From NCBI RefSeq assembly GCF_000022085.1, contig NC_011894.1, positions 6,632,501 to 6,696,500 of the forward strand: 64,000 nt of DNA. The letters are read 5' to 3'. The first letter of the stretch is position 1; every line of letters starts with the position of its first letter. Below are positions 8,950 to 16,865 of this stretch, one piece after another. A program made the position numbers and the translations under genes. This stretch comes from Methylobacterium nodulans ORS 2060. Lineage in GTDB: Bacteria > Pseudomonadota > Alphaproteobacteria > Rhizobiales > Beijerinckiaceae. The notes beneath the pieces were generated by a model, which saw only the letters and a program-made list of their open reading frames with translations, was not told the DNA's origin and did no database searches.

Positions 8950-9387
8950 ATGTTCGATCCACGCATCTCCCTGATCACCCTCGGCGTCGCCGACGTGGCG
9001 CGCTCCACCGCCTTCTACGAGTCGCTCGGCTGGACGCGCTCGGCGGCCTCCAACCCGGCGATCACCTTCATCGGGCTCAAGGGCATCGTGCTGGCGCTGT
9101 TCTCGCGCGCGTCGCTCGCCGAGGATGCCGGCGTCGAGGATGCGGGCCGCGCACCGGATGCCTTTCCCGGCATGACGCTCGCGCACAACCTCGCCAGCGA
9201 GGCGGAGGTGGATGCGGCCTATGCCTTCGCCCTGTCGAAGGGCGCGCGGGCCGTGAAGCCGCCGCAGAAGGTGTTCTGGGGCGGCTATTCCGGCTATTTC
9301 GCCGATCCCGACGGCTATCTCTGGGAACTGGCCTTCAATCCCACGGCCCCGCTCGACGGGAACGGGCACATGACGCTGCCGGGCTGA
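8950..9387 (+). CDS. VOC (glyoxalase/bleomycin-resistance) family protein
   Basis: A 145-residue protein with two beta-alpha-beta-beta-beta modules of the vicinal-oxygen-chelate fold. It begins ISLITLGVADVARSTAFYE and ends in FADPDGYLWELAFNP, where Glu127 is a likely metal ligand. Members act as lyases, isomerases or dioxygenases, or bind antibiotics; the substrate cannot be told from sequence. Single gene between repA and the winged-helix gene. An upstream open frame exists, but the fold starts at ATG 8950. Confidence 0.85.
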   Translation: MFDPRISLITLGVADVARSTAFYESLGWTRSAASNPAITFIGLKGIVLALFSRASLAEDAGVEDAGRAPDAFPGMTLAHNLASEAEVDAAYAFALSKGARAVKPPQKVFWGGYSGYFADPDGYLWELAFNPTAPLDGNGHMTLPG

Positions 9388-9409
9388 GCCGCGCGTTGGC
9401 GGGGCAAAG

Positions 9410-9525
9410 GGAATATTCCTTTTCCGAGTCATGGGAGCGCGGACCGGACTTGCGGAATAGAGGGCCGTTCTGCGATATTCCCTTGCCGCATGCACGAGGC
9501 GCGCGGCGCGGAATCGGAATATTCC
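9410..9525. promoter_or_regulatory. paired GGAATATTCC palindromes (candidate operators)
   Basis: A perfect 10-bp palindrome GGAATATTCC occurs at 9410-9419 and 9516-9525, 106 bases apart, with a half-like GATATTCCC between them (9474-9482). A near copy, GGAATATTCT, is at 7020-7029 before the iterons. The second copy ends 12 bases before the next gene's start. The pairing suggests a dimeric regulator, unidentified. Confidence 0.45.
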
Positions 9526-9537
9526 TTGGGCAGAGCC

Positions 9538-9987
9538 ATGTTCCTGTCGGAAGCGGAGGCGGAGGCGCGGCTGGAGGAGCTGCGCCGCCAGCGCGCGGCG
9601 CTCGACCGTGCCATTGCCGAGCACGAGCTCTATCTCGAACTCGGACGCCGGCTGACGGCCGCGGCGCCCGCGCCCCCATCGCCCGTCGGGCCGACGCAGC
9701 CGGAACCCCGGCCGCAGGCAGAACCTCCGGCGCCCGCCGGCCCGGCGCCGGCCGACGGTCGGTCGGCGGGCCGGCGGGTGATCGAGGCCGCCTTCGAGGT
9801 GATGGCGGCCGCCGGGAGGCCGATGCATGCGGCCGAGATCTGGGAGGCGGTCGCCGCCCGCGGGCTGACCCTGCCGGGGCACGATCCGGTCGCGGCCCTC
9901 AACACCCGCCTGTGGAAGCGCGCGCAGGGAGGGACCGCCCTCCGGCGGCTCGGCGATGCGGTCTATGCCCTCGACGGGGAAGGGTGA
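9538..9987 (+). CDS. small protein with coiled coil and HARE-HTH-like winged helix
   Basis: 149 residues in three parts. The N-terminus is a helical coiled coil (about residues 3-38, EAEARLEELRRQRAALDRAI). A Pro/Ala linker follows (about 40-75). The C-terminal domain (about 80-145) reads VIEAAFEVMAAAGRPMHAAEIWEAV...YALDGEG, the pattern of HARE-HTH or RPD-like winged helices seen in restriction and chromatin proteins. DNA binding is likely; function unknown. ATG 9538 is preferred because the 16 codons before it overlap the GGAATATTCC palindrome. It converges on the S24 repressor gene. Confidence 0.65.
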   Translation: MFLSEAEAEARLEELRRQRAALDRAIAEHELYLELGRRLTAAAPAPPSPVGPTQPEPRPQAEPPAPAGPAPADGRSAGRRVIEAAFEVMAAAGRPMHAAEIWEAVAARGLTLPGHDPVAALNTRLWKRAQGGTALRRLGDAVYALDGEG

Positions 9988-9996
9988 GGCACCCTC

Positions 9997-10728
9997 TCAG
10001 CGCGAGCCGGTGAACCGCCGCCAGTGCTGCGCGTGGACCGTGCTGATGATGCCGGAGGCCCAGACCAGCCGGCGGTCCGGCATCAGCGGGGCGTTGTGGC
10101 TCTCCAGGTGGTAGGTGCCCCGCCGCGAGCCGCGCAGGATCTTCTTCAGGAACCGGTTGCCGTCCGCGGTGGCCACCGCCGCGTAGCAGCCGACCAGCCG
10201 CTCGGGACTCTCCCCGGCCTGAGCGCACAGGACGATGTCGTCGGGCTCGTATTTCGGGTGCATCGAGCCACCCGCGACCCGGAACGCGATCGTGCCGGGG
10301 GGCAGGGCGAAGGGCACCGTGACCTCGAACAGGTTGCCGCTCGGGTCCGGCTGCTCGTCGCCGGTGGCGATGAGCCCGCCGGCGCTGATCACCCCCCGCA
10401 CGCCCACCACCTGGGCGCCGTCGCCCGGGGGCTCCGCCGCCTCGTCGTCGCCGAACAGCAGGCCCTTGGCCGTCACCTGCACCCCGTCCCGGCGGAACCG
10501 CTCGGCATAGCGCTCCGCGTCGTCCTGGCCCATCGTGCGGGTGCCGGCCTCGTGCGCCCGGTAGGTGCTCTCCGGCCAGCCGTTGCGCAAAGCCGCGTCG
10601 CGCGCGGAGCGGTAACCCGCCGCAAGGCGGGCGAGCCGCAGCCTCTCGCCCTGATCGATCCGGATCCGGCCCTCGCGCATGGTTTCCACAACCTTGACGG
10701 AGAAATCGCTACCTAGCGTGTTGATCAT
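9997..10728 (-). CDS. XRE-S24 (LexA/CI-type) phage repressor
   Basis: 243 residues. The N-terminal helix-turn-helix (about residues 25-75) includes ERLRLARLAAGYRSARDAAL. The C-terminal S24 peptidase domain has a likely self-cleavage site ISAGG (Ala116-Gly117), nucleophile Ser155 in GGSMHPKYEPDD and general-base Lys195 or Lys196 in NRFLKKILRG. Such repressors are inactivated by RecA-stimulated self-cleavage, which links prophage genes to DNA damage. The start at 10728 is preferred over ATG 10734 because the promoter at 10733-10761 would give a leaderless mRNA. It is divergent from the NusG/terminase operon, which it probably represses. Confidence 0.9.
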   Translation of the reverse strand: MINTLGSDFSVKVVETMREGRIRIDQGERLRLARLAAGYRSARDAALRNGWPESTYRAHEAGTRTMGQDDAERYAERFRRDGVQVTAKGLLFGDDEAAEPPGDGAQVVGVRGVISAGGLIATGDEQPDPSGNLFEVTVPFALPPGTIAFRVAGGSMHPKYEPDDIVLCAQAGESPERLVGCYAAVATADGNRFLKKILRGSRRGTYHLESHNAPLMPDRRLVWASGIISTVHAQHWRRFTGSR

Positions 10729-10732
10729 GGTC

Positions 10733-10761
10733 ATTACATCATGTAGCTATCGGGTGTGCAA
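10733..10761 (-). promoter_or_regulatory. repressor promoter with overlapping operator, likely leaderless
   Basis: On the - strand TTGCAC (10761-10756), a 17-base spacer and TGTAAT (10738-10733) form a good sigma70-like promoter. The start codon at 10728 lies where transcription should begin, so the mRNA may lack a leader, as lambda cI does from PRM. The odd palindrome TACAT-C-ATGTA (10735-10745) covers the -10, a natural site for self-repression. Confidence 0.55.
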
Positions 10762-10971
10762 GCGGCCGGCCGCATCATGCGCGCCGCCCTTTCTTCCTCT
10801 ACGGCAGGAGTCGCCCCATGATCCGCCGCCGATCCGCGGCGCGCGCCCTGGTGCGTGCGTCGCCCCGACCGGGCCACAGCTCGTCGTCATCGATCCATCA
10901 CGGCCGCGAGGCGGCCGGACGGAAGCGGCCGCGGGCTTCCGCTGACGGCTTTTCGCCGCTAGGGAGCTGGC

Positions 10972-11124
10972 ATGAAGGCCGCCCTGATCGTGCTCTGGAC
11001 CCTGGCCGCCGGCGTGGTCCTGTTCCTCATCGTGAGGCGGCGGATCGACCGGGCGATCCGGGATCTGGAACGGAGCGCGGCCGAGAGGCCGCAGGACGAT
11101 CGGGACGGCCCGCCGCCCCCGTGA
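10972..11124 (+). CDS. 50-residue single-span membrane peptide
   Basis: A short open frame with ribosome binding site AGGGAG 6 bases before the ATG. It encodes MKAALIVLWTLAAGVVLFLI, one membrane helix, then a basic RRRIDR segment and a charged, Pro-ending tail. The membrane/positive-inside pattern suggests a real peptide with its tail in the cytoplasm. No family recognised. It lies between the repressor and the NusG paralog on the phage-operon strand. Confidence 0.5.
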   Translation: MKAALIVLWTLAAGVVLFLIVRRRIDRAIRDLERSAAERPQDDRDGPPPP

Positions 11125-11188
11125 GGCGCAGCCCCGAGGGCCTGCGCTGCGCGTCCCGTCCGGCCCCGCTTCCTGCGGCGAGGCGACC

Positions 11189-11845
11189 GTGACCAGCCCA
11201 TCGACCAAGCTCCGTCGCATCGCCCGCCGCCGCCGGGAGGCGCTGGCCCATGACCGCCCGCCCGCATCGCGCCCGGAGGCGATCCGGCGCCGCCGTCGGC
11301 GCTCCCGTCCCCCGCGCATCCTCGTGGCGCCGGACCGGGTCTGGCTGGTGGCCCGCACCCGTCCGCGCTGGTCCGCCCGTGCCGCCCGGGATCTCGCCGA
11401 GGCGGGCCTCGCCACCTTCGAGGCGCGCGAGGAGGTCGAGCGCGTGGAGCCGAACGGCCGGCGCCGCATCGTGCGCGAGCCGCTCCTGCGCCGCCTGATC
11501 TTCGTGGGCGTGCGCGACGATGCCGAGCTGCGCCGCGTCGAGGCCCATCCGGGCGTCGAGCAGGTGCTGTTTCGCGAAGGGCGCGCCGTCGTCATCCCGC
11601 CCGCCATGCTCCAGGCCTTCGCGGATGCGCTCACGGGCCACACGGGGGAGGGCGAGGCCGAGGCGGTTGCGGCCCTGCTCTTCGCCCTCGGCGATGCGGT
11701 CCGGGTGACGGAGGGCCCGCTCGCCCGCCTTCCCGGCATCGTCGAGGCCGTCGATCCGCATCGGCGCCGCTACCGGGTCGCCGTCGAGATGTTCGGCCGC
11801 GCCACCCCGGTCGATCTCGACGAGGATCAGATCGAGCGGCGCTGA
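11189..11845 (+). CDS. NusG-family transcription elongation/antitermination factor (phage-linked paralog)
   Basis: 218 residues. After a very basic N-terminal tail (about 45 residues) comes an NGN domain (about 48-150: VWLVARTRPRWSARAARDL, PLLRRLIFVGV). The C-terminal KOW domain (about 168-218) reads FALGDAVRVTEGPLARLPGI and FGRATPVDLDEDQIE, very close to housekeeping NusG. NusG proteins ride on RNA polymerase; specialised paralogs such as RfaH or UpxY let polymerase read through long operons. Its place just before an 18-kb particle operon suggests a dedicated antiterminator. The start is GTG. The main chromosomal nusG should lie elsewhere beside rplK. Confidence 0.85.
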   Translation: MTSPSTKLRRIARRRREALAHDRPPASRPEAIRRRRRRSRPPRILVAPDRVWLVARTRPRWSARAARDLAEAGLATFEAREEVERVEPNGRRRIVREPLLRRLIFVGVRDDAELRRVEAHPGVEQVLFREGRAVVIPPAMLQAFADALTGHTGEGEAEAVAALLFALGDAVRVTEGPLARLPGIVEAVDPHRRRYRVAVEMFGRATPVDLDEDQIERR

Positions 11846-12020
11846 GCGCCGCGCGCCTCGACCCGCCACGATGACGAGCACGGCGAAGGCCCGATCCGTC
11901 GCAGCCTCGCCGCACGGCCGTCCTCCTGGCGGGCTCTGGCTGGGGCGCGGAGCGGTCGAGGACTGGACGCCACGCCTCGACGGCCCGAACGTCTGACCGC
12001 CATCCCTGCCCGGCCAAAAA

Positions 12021-12055
12021 GAACATTTGACGAACAAAACGGGATCGCGTATCAA
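12021..12055 (+). promoter_or_regulatory. LexA (SOS) box overlapping a sigma70-like promoter
   Basis: GAAC-N7-GAAC (12021-12035) is the reverse complement of GTTC-N7-GTTC, the alphaproteobacterial LexA box. Inside it lies TTGACG (-35, 12027-12032). After a 17-base spacer comes TATCAA (-10, 12050-12055). LexA binding would block the promoter until DNA damage. This is the only promoter-like site in the gene-free 11846-12260 stretch, 206 bases before the small terminase. Confidence 0.75.
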
Positions 12056-12260
12056 GAGCGCAGGTAATCCAGGTCTGCGGCCTGCCGCTTCGGAAGTGGC
12101 CGCTCGACTGCCCCGCCGGCGGGACTGACCCGCTGCCGAGGGGATGTGTCCCTGGACCCGGCCCACGGCATCACCGAGGCGAAGGGAGGCTCGTGCCTGC
12201 GCGCGGGATCCCAAGACCTCGGCAAGACGACACCCCCCAAGACAACCCCAAAGACACGGC

Positions 12261-12833
12261 ATGGCACGGCAATCCATCGACTGGACGGCGATCGAGGCCG
12301 CGTGGCGGGAGGGCGGCGCCTCCGCCCGCGCGATCGGGCGGCGCTTCGGCATCGGCCACGGCGCCGTGCTGGCGCGGGCGCGGCGGGAGGGATGGGTGCG
12401 CGGCGAATTCGTCGCGGCCGCTGCCGACCCGGCGCCCGCTCGCGCCCGGGTGGTCGCGGCGCACCGCGTCGTCATCGAGCAGGGCCAGATCCTGACGCAG
12501 CGCCTCCTGGAGGAGGTGCTGGCCGCCTCCGCCCGGATCGACGCGCTCGCGGCCGGGGCGGACGACGAGACCGGACGGCTCGCCGCCCACACGCGCGCCG
12601 CCACCCTCGCCAAACGCATCGCGGCCCTGCGCGACCTCGCCCAGGCGGCCCGCCTCTGGATCGCCCTCGAACGCGAGGCCTGGGGCCTCAAGGACAACAC
12701 GGGTGACGACGACACGCCGGACCTCGACCTCGACGCCGCCCTCGCGCTCCTTGCGCCCGAGGAGCGCACGCAGCTCCGCCGCATCGCCGAGATCGTTTCT
12801 GGCCGATCCGCCGGCCCTGCTGCGGGCCCTTGA
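12261..12833 (+). CDS. terS: phage terminase small subunit
   Basis: 190 residues. An N-terminal helix-turn-helix (about residues 8-45, IDWTAIEAAWREGGASARAI and FGIGHGAVLARARREGW) recognises packaging sites. A central helical oligomerisation region and an acidic C-terminus follow. It overlaps the terminase large-subunit gene and opens the particle operon. Small terminases form rings that hand DNA to the motor. Upstream codons in the same frame are Pro/Arg-rich and not conserved, so ATG 12261 is used. Confidence 0.85.
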   Translation: MARQSIDWTAIEAAWREGGASARAIGRRFGIGHGAVLARARREGWVRGEFVAAAADPAPARARVVAAHRVVIEQGQILTQRLLEEVLAASARIDALAAGADDETGRLAAHTRAATLAKRIAALRDLAQAARLWIALEREAWGLKDNTGDDDTPDLDLDAALALLAPEERTQLRRIAEIVSGRSAGPAAGP

Positions 12834-14235
12834 CCGGGTCGAGAGCGAGGAGAGCCTCGCAGGCTTCCTGCGCCGGGCCTGGCCCGCGGTCGAGCCCGGC
12901 ACCGCTTACGTCCATGGCTGGCACATCGACGCCATCGCGGCGCATCTGGAGGCGATCACCGCCGGGCAGATCACGAGGCTCCTCATCAACGTGCCGCCTG
13001 GCCTCTCCAAGAGCCTCTGCGTCGGCGTGTTCTGGCCGGCCTGGGAATGGGGGCCGAAGAACCGGCCGGACCTGCGCACGCTCGCGGTCTCGCACCGGCA
13101 GGCCCTCGCCATCCGCGACAACCTGCGCACCCGCCGCCTGATCACCTCCGAGTGGTACCGCGCCCTCTGGGGCGACCGCGTGAGCCTCATGCGCGACCAG
13201 AACCGCAAGCAGCGTTTCGAGACCAAAGCCGCGGGGTTCCGCGAGGCCCTGGCGGCGGGCGCCATCACGGGGGCCCGCGGCGACCGGGTCATCCTCGACG
13301 ACCCGCTCTCGGCCGAGGACGCCAATTCCGAGCGCATCCGCGAAACCGTGAACCGCTGGTTCCTCGAAGCCGTGCCGACTCGCCTCAACGATCCCGCCCG
13401 CTCCGCCATCGTGGTCATCATGCAGCGCCTGCACGAACGCGACCTGTCGGGAACCATCCTGGCCAAGGGGCTCGGCTACGAGCATCTCTGCCTGCCGATG
13501 GAGTTCGAGCCCGCGCGCCGCTGCATCACGGGCATCGGCTTTGCCGATCCTCGGCTGCAGGAGGGCGAACTCCTTTTTCCGGAGCGCTTCCCGCGCGAGG
13601 TGGTCGAGCGCGACAAGGCCGTGATGGGCGCCTATGCCAGCGCCGGCCAGTTCCAGCAGCGCCCGGCCCCCCGCGAGGGCGGGCTGTTCAAGCGCCACTG
13701 GTTCGACGTGGTGCGGGCGCTCCCCGCCGGCTGCCGCATGGTGCGGGCCTGGGACCTCGCCGCGAGCCTGCCGCGCCCCGGCCGCGCCCCCGCCTACACG
13801 GCGGGCGTAAAACTCGCCCGCGCGCCCGACGGCCACTTCTACGTGGCGGATGTCCGCCGCGACCGGCTCTCGCCCGGCGGGGTGGTGCGCCTCATCCTCG
13901 CCACCGCGGCCGAAGACGGGCCGGATTGCCGCATCGCCCTGCCGCAGGATCCGGGACAGGCCGGCAAGGCCCAGGCCGAGGACCTGATCCGGCGCCTCGC
14001 CGGCTACGACGCCCGCGCCACCCCGGAGAGCGGCGACAAGCTCACCCGCGCCGCCCCGGTCTCGGCGCAAGGGGAGGCGGGCAACCTCCACCTCCTCGAA
14101 GGCCCCTGGAACGAGGCCTTCCTCGACGAGATCGCCTCCTTCCCGAACGGCGCCTTCCTGGACCAGGTCGACGCCCTCTCGCGCGCCTTCCTGACCCTGA
14201 GGGAACCGCGCTACGGCATGCTGGGAGTTCTCTGA
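12703..14235 (+). CDS. terL: phage terminase large subunit
   Basis: The DNA-packaging ATPase and nuclease. ATPase motifs: a deviant Walker A LLINVPPGLSKS (about residues 94-105) and Walker B RVILDDP (about 194-200). The C-terminal RNase H-like nuclease starts at VRAWDLAAS (about 347-355), whose Asp is a metal ligand. Up to 510 residues. The start is uncertain: GTG 12703 and TTG 12751 are in frame, and the first roughly 30 residues are read from the terS overlap and look non-native. The true protein probably begins near 12751-12800. Both motifs are intact, so the motor looks functional. Confidence 0.92.
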   Translation: MTTTRRTSTSTPPSRSLRPRSARSSAASPRSFLADPPALLRALDRVESEESLAGFLRRAWPAVEPGTAYVHGWHIDAIAAHLEAITAGQITRLLINVPPGLSKSLCVGVFWPAWEWGPKNRPDLRTLAVSHRQALAIRDNLRTRRLITSEWYRALWGDRVSLMRDQNRKQRFETKAAGFREALAAGAITGARGDRVILDDPLSAEDANSERIRETVNRWFLEAVPTRLNDPARSAIVVIMQRLHERDLSGTILAKGLGYEHLCLPMEFEPARRCITGIGFADPRLQEGELLFPERFPREVVERDKAVMGAYASAGQFQQRPAPREGGLFKRHWFDVVRALPAGCRMVRAWDLAASLPRPGRAPAYTAGVKLARAPDGHFYVADVRRDRLSPGGVVRLILATAAEDGPDCRIALPQDPGQAGKAQAEDLIRRLAGYDARATPESGDKLTRAAPVSAQGEAGNLHLLEGPWNEAFLDEIASFPNGAFLDQVDALSRAFLTLREPRYGMLGVL

Positions 14236-15500
14236 TGTGGCTCGCCGATCGCCTCGCCAACCTCCTCACCGGCCTCGGCGGGCCGCGGGACAAGGGCGCG
14301 GGCGCCCTCCACGTCCACGTGCCCCGCGGGAGGGCCGAACTCGACGCCGCCTACCGGGACAACTGGCTCGCCCGCAAGATCGTGGACGTCGTGCCCTTCG
14401 ACATGCTGCGGGAATGGCGCCAGTGGCAGGCGGCCCCCGCCGAGGTCGCCTCCATTGAGGCCGCCGAGACGCGCCTGCGCCTGCGCGAGGTGCTGCTGCG
14501 GGCTTTGCGCCTCGCGCGCCTCCACGGCGGGGCCGCGATCCTGATCGGCGACGGCGCGCCCGACCCCGCCGCGCCGCTCCTGCCCGAGACGATCGGGCCG
14601 GGGGGCCTGCGCTACCTCCACGCGCTCGGCCGCGACGCGATCCGGGCCGGCGCGATCGAGCGCGACCCGCTCTCGCCCTGGTTCGGCGAGCCCGCCGCCT
14701 ACGCGGTGGCGGGGGGCCAGACCGTGCATCCCTCGCGCGTGATCCGCCTCGTCGGCGCGCCCGTTCCGGAGGAGGCGGGCGGCGACGCCTTCGGCGACAG
14801 CGTGCTGCAGGCGCTCCTGGAGGCGATCGATCAGGCGACCTCCGCCGCCGCCCACATCGCCGCCATGCTGCCCGAGGCCAAGCAGGACGTGATCTCGGTC
14901 CCGGGCCTCTCCCAGGCGCTCGCCACCGAGGAGGGCACCCGCCGCCTCACCGAGCGCTTCGGCTACGCCGCCTCCATGAAGTCGATGTTCGGAATGCTGC
15001 TCCTGGAGGGCGACGGCCGCTCGCCGGAGGGCGAGCGCTACCAGCAGAAGCAGCTCGACTTCTCCGGGCTCCCCGAGGTCGCCCGCCTGTTCCTCCAGAC
15101 GGCGGCGGGCGCCGCCGACATCCCGGTGACGCGCCTCCTCGGCCAGTCGCCGGCCGGCCTTGACGCCACCGGCGACGCCGACCTGCGCAACTACTACGAC
15201 CATATCGCCGCGCGCCAAGCCGTCGAGCTCACCCCCGCGCTCGCCCGCCTCGACGCGCTCCTCCTGCGCCACGCCCTCGGCCGCCCGGCTCCCGAAATCT
15301 GGTACGCGTGGCGCCCGCTCCTCCAGACCTCCGAGCGCGACAAGGCCGAGATCGGCCGCCTGCGCGCCGAGACCGCGGCCCTCCTCGCCCGCGAGAATCT
15401 CACCCCCCGTGATGTCCTCGCAGCCGGCGTCGAGGGCTGGCTCGTCAACGCCGATCTCTTCCCCGGCATCGAGGCCGCCTATCGGCGTGGGCGCCCGTAG
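14235..15500 (+). CDS. phage portal protein (DUF1073 family)
   Basis: 421 residues, starting one base inside the terminase stop codon (TGATG), so translation is coupled. The sequence fits the DUF1073 portal family: AYRDNWLARKIVDVVPFDMLREW near the N-terminus, GGAAILIGDG, HPSRVIRLVG and a C-terminal LLGQSPAGLDATGDADLRNYYD. Portals form the dodecameric vertex through which DNA enters. DUF1073 entries are sometimes named anti-CBASS Acb1-like because the domain is fused to that enzyme in some phages. No such extra domain is present here. Confidence 0.88.
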   Translation: MWLADRLANLLTGLGGPRDKGAGALHVHVPRGRAELDAAYRDNWLARKIVDVVPFDMLREWRQWQAAPAEVASIEAAETRLRLREVLLRALRLARLHGGAAILIGDGAPDPAAPLLPETIGPGGLRYLHALGRDAIRAGAIERDPLSPWFGEPAAYAVAGGQTVHPSRVIRLVGAPVPEEAGGDAFGDSVLQALLEAIDQATSAAAHIAAMLPEAKQDVISVPGLSQALATEEGTRRLTERFGYAASMKSMFGMLLLEGDGRSPEGERYQQKQLDFSGLPEVARLFLQTAAGAADIPVTRLLGQSPAGLDATGDADLRNYYDHIAARQAVELTPALARLDALLLRHALGRPAPEIWYAWRPLLQTSERDKAEIGRLRAETAALLARENLTPRDVLAAGVEGWLVNADLFPGIEAAYRRGRP

Positions 15501-15572
15501 CCGAAACCGATCTCCGTGAGCCATGCGGCGCCATGGCCGCCTCCTAACCCAGACAGGAGGGAGCCGCCCCGC

Positions 15573-15714
15573 TCCTCATGCTGAGGTACAGGCGATCGCA
15601 GATCGCGCAGGCTGCCTCGAAGCACGCCTGACCGGTGATCCCGGCCACCCGGAGTTTGGGACGAGCGGTCCGGGGTGCTTCGAGGCAGCCTGCGGCTGCA
15701 CCTCAGCATGAGGA
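15573..15714. repeat. 142-bp imperfect palindromic element inside the head operon
   Basis: Outer arms TCCTCATGCTGAGGT (15573-15587) and ACCTCAGCATGAGGA (15700-15714) are complementary. Inner arms CAGGCTGCCTCGAAGCAC (15608-15625) and GTGCTTCGAGGCAGCCTG (15675-15692) are perfectly complementary. Elements built from CCTCA...TGAGG plus CTCGAAG are common intergenic repeats in Hyphomicrobiales. It fills most of the 372-base gene-free gap 15501-15872. It may form a strong RNA hairpin between portal and protease genes. Confidence 0.8.
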
Positions 15715-15872
15715 ATGTCGAGGCTGCCAGCACGGTCGGCTGAGCAACCCTGGTTGTGCGGATGCGACCCAAGATGAAGCCGCGATAAGTCTCCGGCCAT
15801 TGAGGCTGTCATCCCGGTTTTCACGTGGGGCTGAACTTCGAAACCGCCTCACTCCACCCGAGAGAACCACCC

Positions 15873-16865
15873 ATGCAGATCTTCGATACGCTCAGCCTCG
15901 GCCCCCCGGCCGAGATCGCCGACACGCGGCCCTTGCGCAGCGGCGCCCTGGTGGTGCAGGCCCGCGCCGCCCGTGCCGGCAATATCCAGCTCTACCAGGG
16001 CGCCGAGCTGGAACGACCGGATCGCGGAACCATCCGGGTCTATCGCGACCCCGAAGAAATCTTCCGGACGGAATCGCTCGCGAGCTTCGGCCACAAGCCC
16101 GTCACCCTCGGCCACCCGCCCGAGGCCGTCACGCCCCGCACCTGGCGCGGCGTCGCCCGCGGCCATGTCGGCGGCGAGGTGCTGCGCGACGGTGAGTTCG
16201 TCCGCATTCCCCTGCTGCTGGCCGATGCCGAGGCCATCGCCGCCGTGCAGGCCGGGCGGCGCGAGATCTCGGTCGGCTATACCTGCGATCTCGACTGGAC
16301 CCCCGGCACCGCCCCGGACGGCGCTCCCTACGATGCCCGCCAGACCCGGGTGATCGTCGATCATGTGGCCATCGTGGAGCACGGCCGCGCCGGGCCGGCC
16401 TGCCGCATCGGCGACGAGGCCGACCTGCGCCGCCAACTCGCCGACGCGGTCGCCCGGGCGCTTCAAACCGAGGCCGAGACCACCCGCCTCACGGCGGCGC
16501 TGGCCGAGCGGGAGCGCGAGATCGCGGCCCTGCGGCAGCCCGGCGCCCTCGACGGCCTCGCCGCCGCCCGCACCGACCTCGTCGCCGCCGCCCGCCGGCT
16601 CCTCGGCGACGCCTTCGATCCAACTGGCCTCGACGCCGCCGCGATCCGCCGCGCGGCGGTCTCCCGCGCCCTCGGCGAGGCCGCATCCCGCATGGGCGAG
16701 GCCGAGATCGAGGGCGCCTTCCGGGCGCTCGCCGCCGCTCCCGCCCCCGATCCGCTGCGGACGGCCCTGGGCCGCCCCGCCGCCGACACCCTCACGCCCG
16801 AGGCGGCCCACGCCGCCATGGTCGAGAACCTCCGCACCGCCTGGAGACACCAAGGAGCCCGCTGA
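15873..16865 (+). CDS. DUF2213 phage prohead protease/scaffold-type protein
   Basis: 330 residues. The N-terminal two thirds match DUF2213: RVYRDPEEIFRTESLASF, GHKPVTLGHP and REISVGYTCDLDWTPG, then VDHVAIVEHGRAGPACRI. This is a head-maturation-protease-like fold with conserved His and Ser. The C-terminal third (about 190-330) is a coiled coil rich in Ala/Glu/Arg, as expected of a capsid scaffold. Its place between portal and capsid genes supports protease plus scaffold in one chain. The start MQIFDTLSL is chosen by domain boundary. Confidence 0.8.
   Translation: MQIFDTLSLGPPAEIADTRPLRSGALVVQARAARAGNIQLYQGAELERPDRGTIRVYRDPEEIFRTESLASFGHKPVTLGHPPEAVTPRTWRGVARGHVGGEVLRDGEFVRIPLLLADAEAIAAVQAGRREISVGYTCDLDWTPGTAPDGAPYDARQTRVIVDHVAIVEHGRAGPACRIGDEADLRRQLADAVARALQTEAETTRLTAALAEREREIAALRQPGALDGLAAARTDLVAAARRLLGDAFDPTGLDAAAIRRAAVSRALGEAASRMGEAEIEGAFRALAAAPAPDPLRTALGRPAADTLTPEAAHAAMVENLRTAWRHQGAR

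Noticed and set aside
10818..11192. Possible 124-codon gene before the NusG paralog
   Set aside because: It has a plausible ribosome binding site, but the product is Arg/Pro/Ser-rich without structure and overlaps the better 50-codon membrane peptide.
13047..14234. Upstream extension of the portal reading frame
   Set aside because: It lies antiphase over the terminase gene and reads as Arg/Pro-rich; the portal starts at ATG 14235, coupled to the terminase stop.
14235..15500. Anti-CBASS nuclease Acb1
   Set aside because: The DUF1073 label is shared, but the nuclease domain's HxT motifs are not seen and the genomic position is that of a portal.
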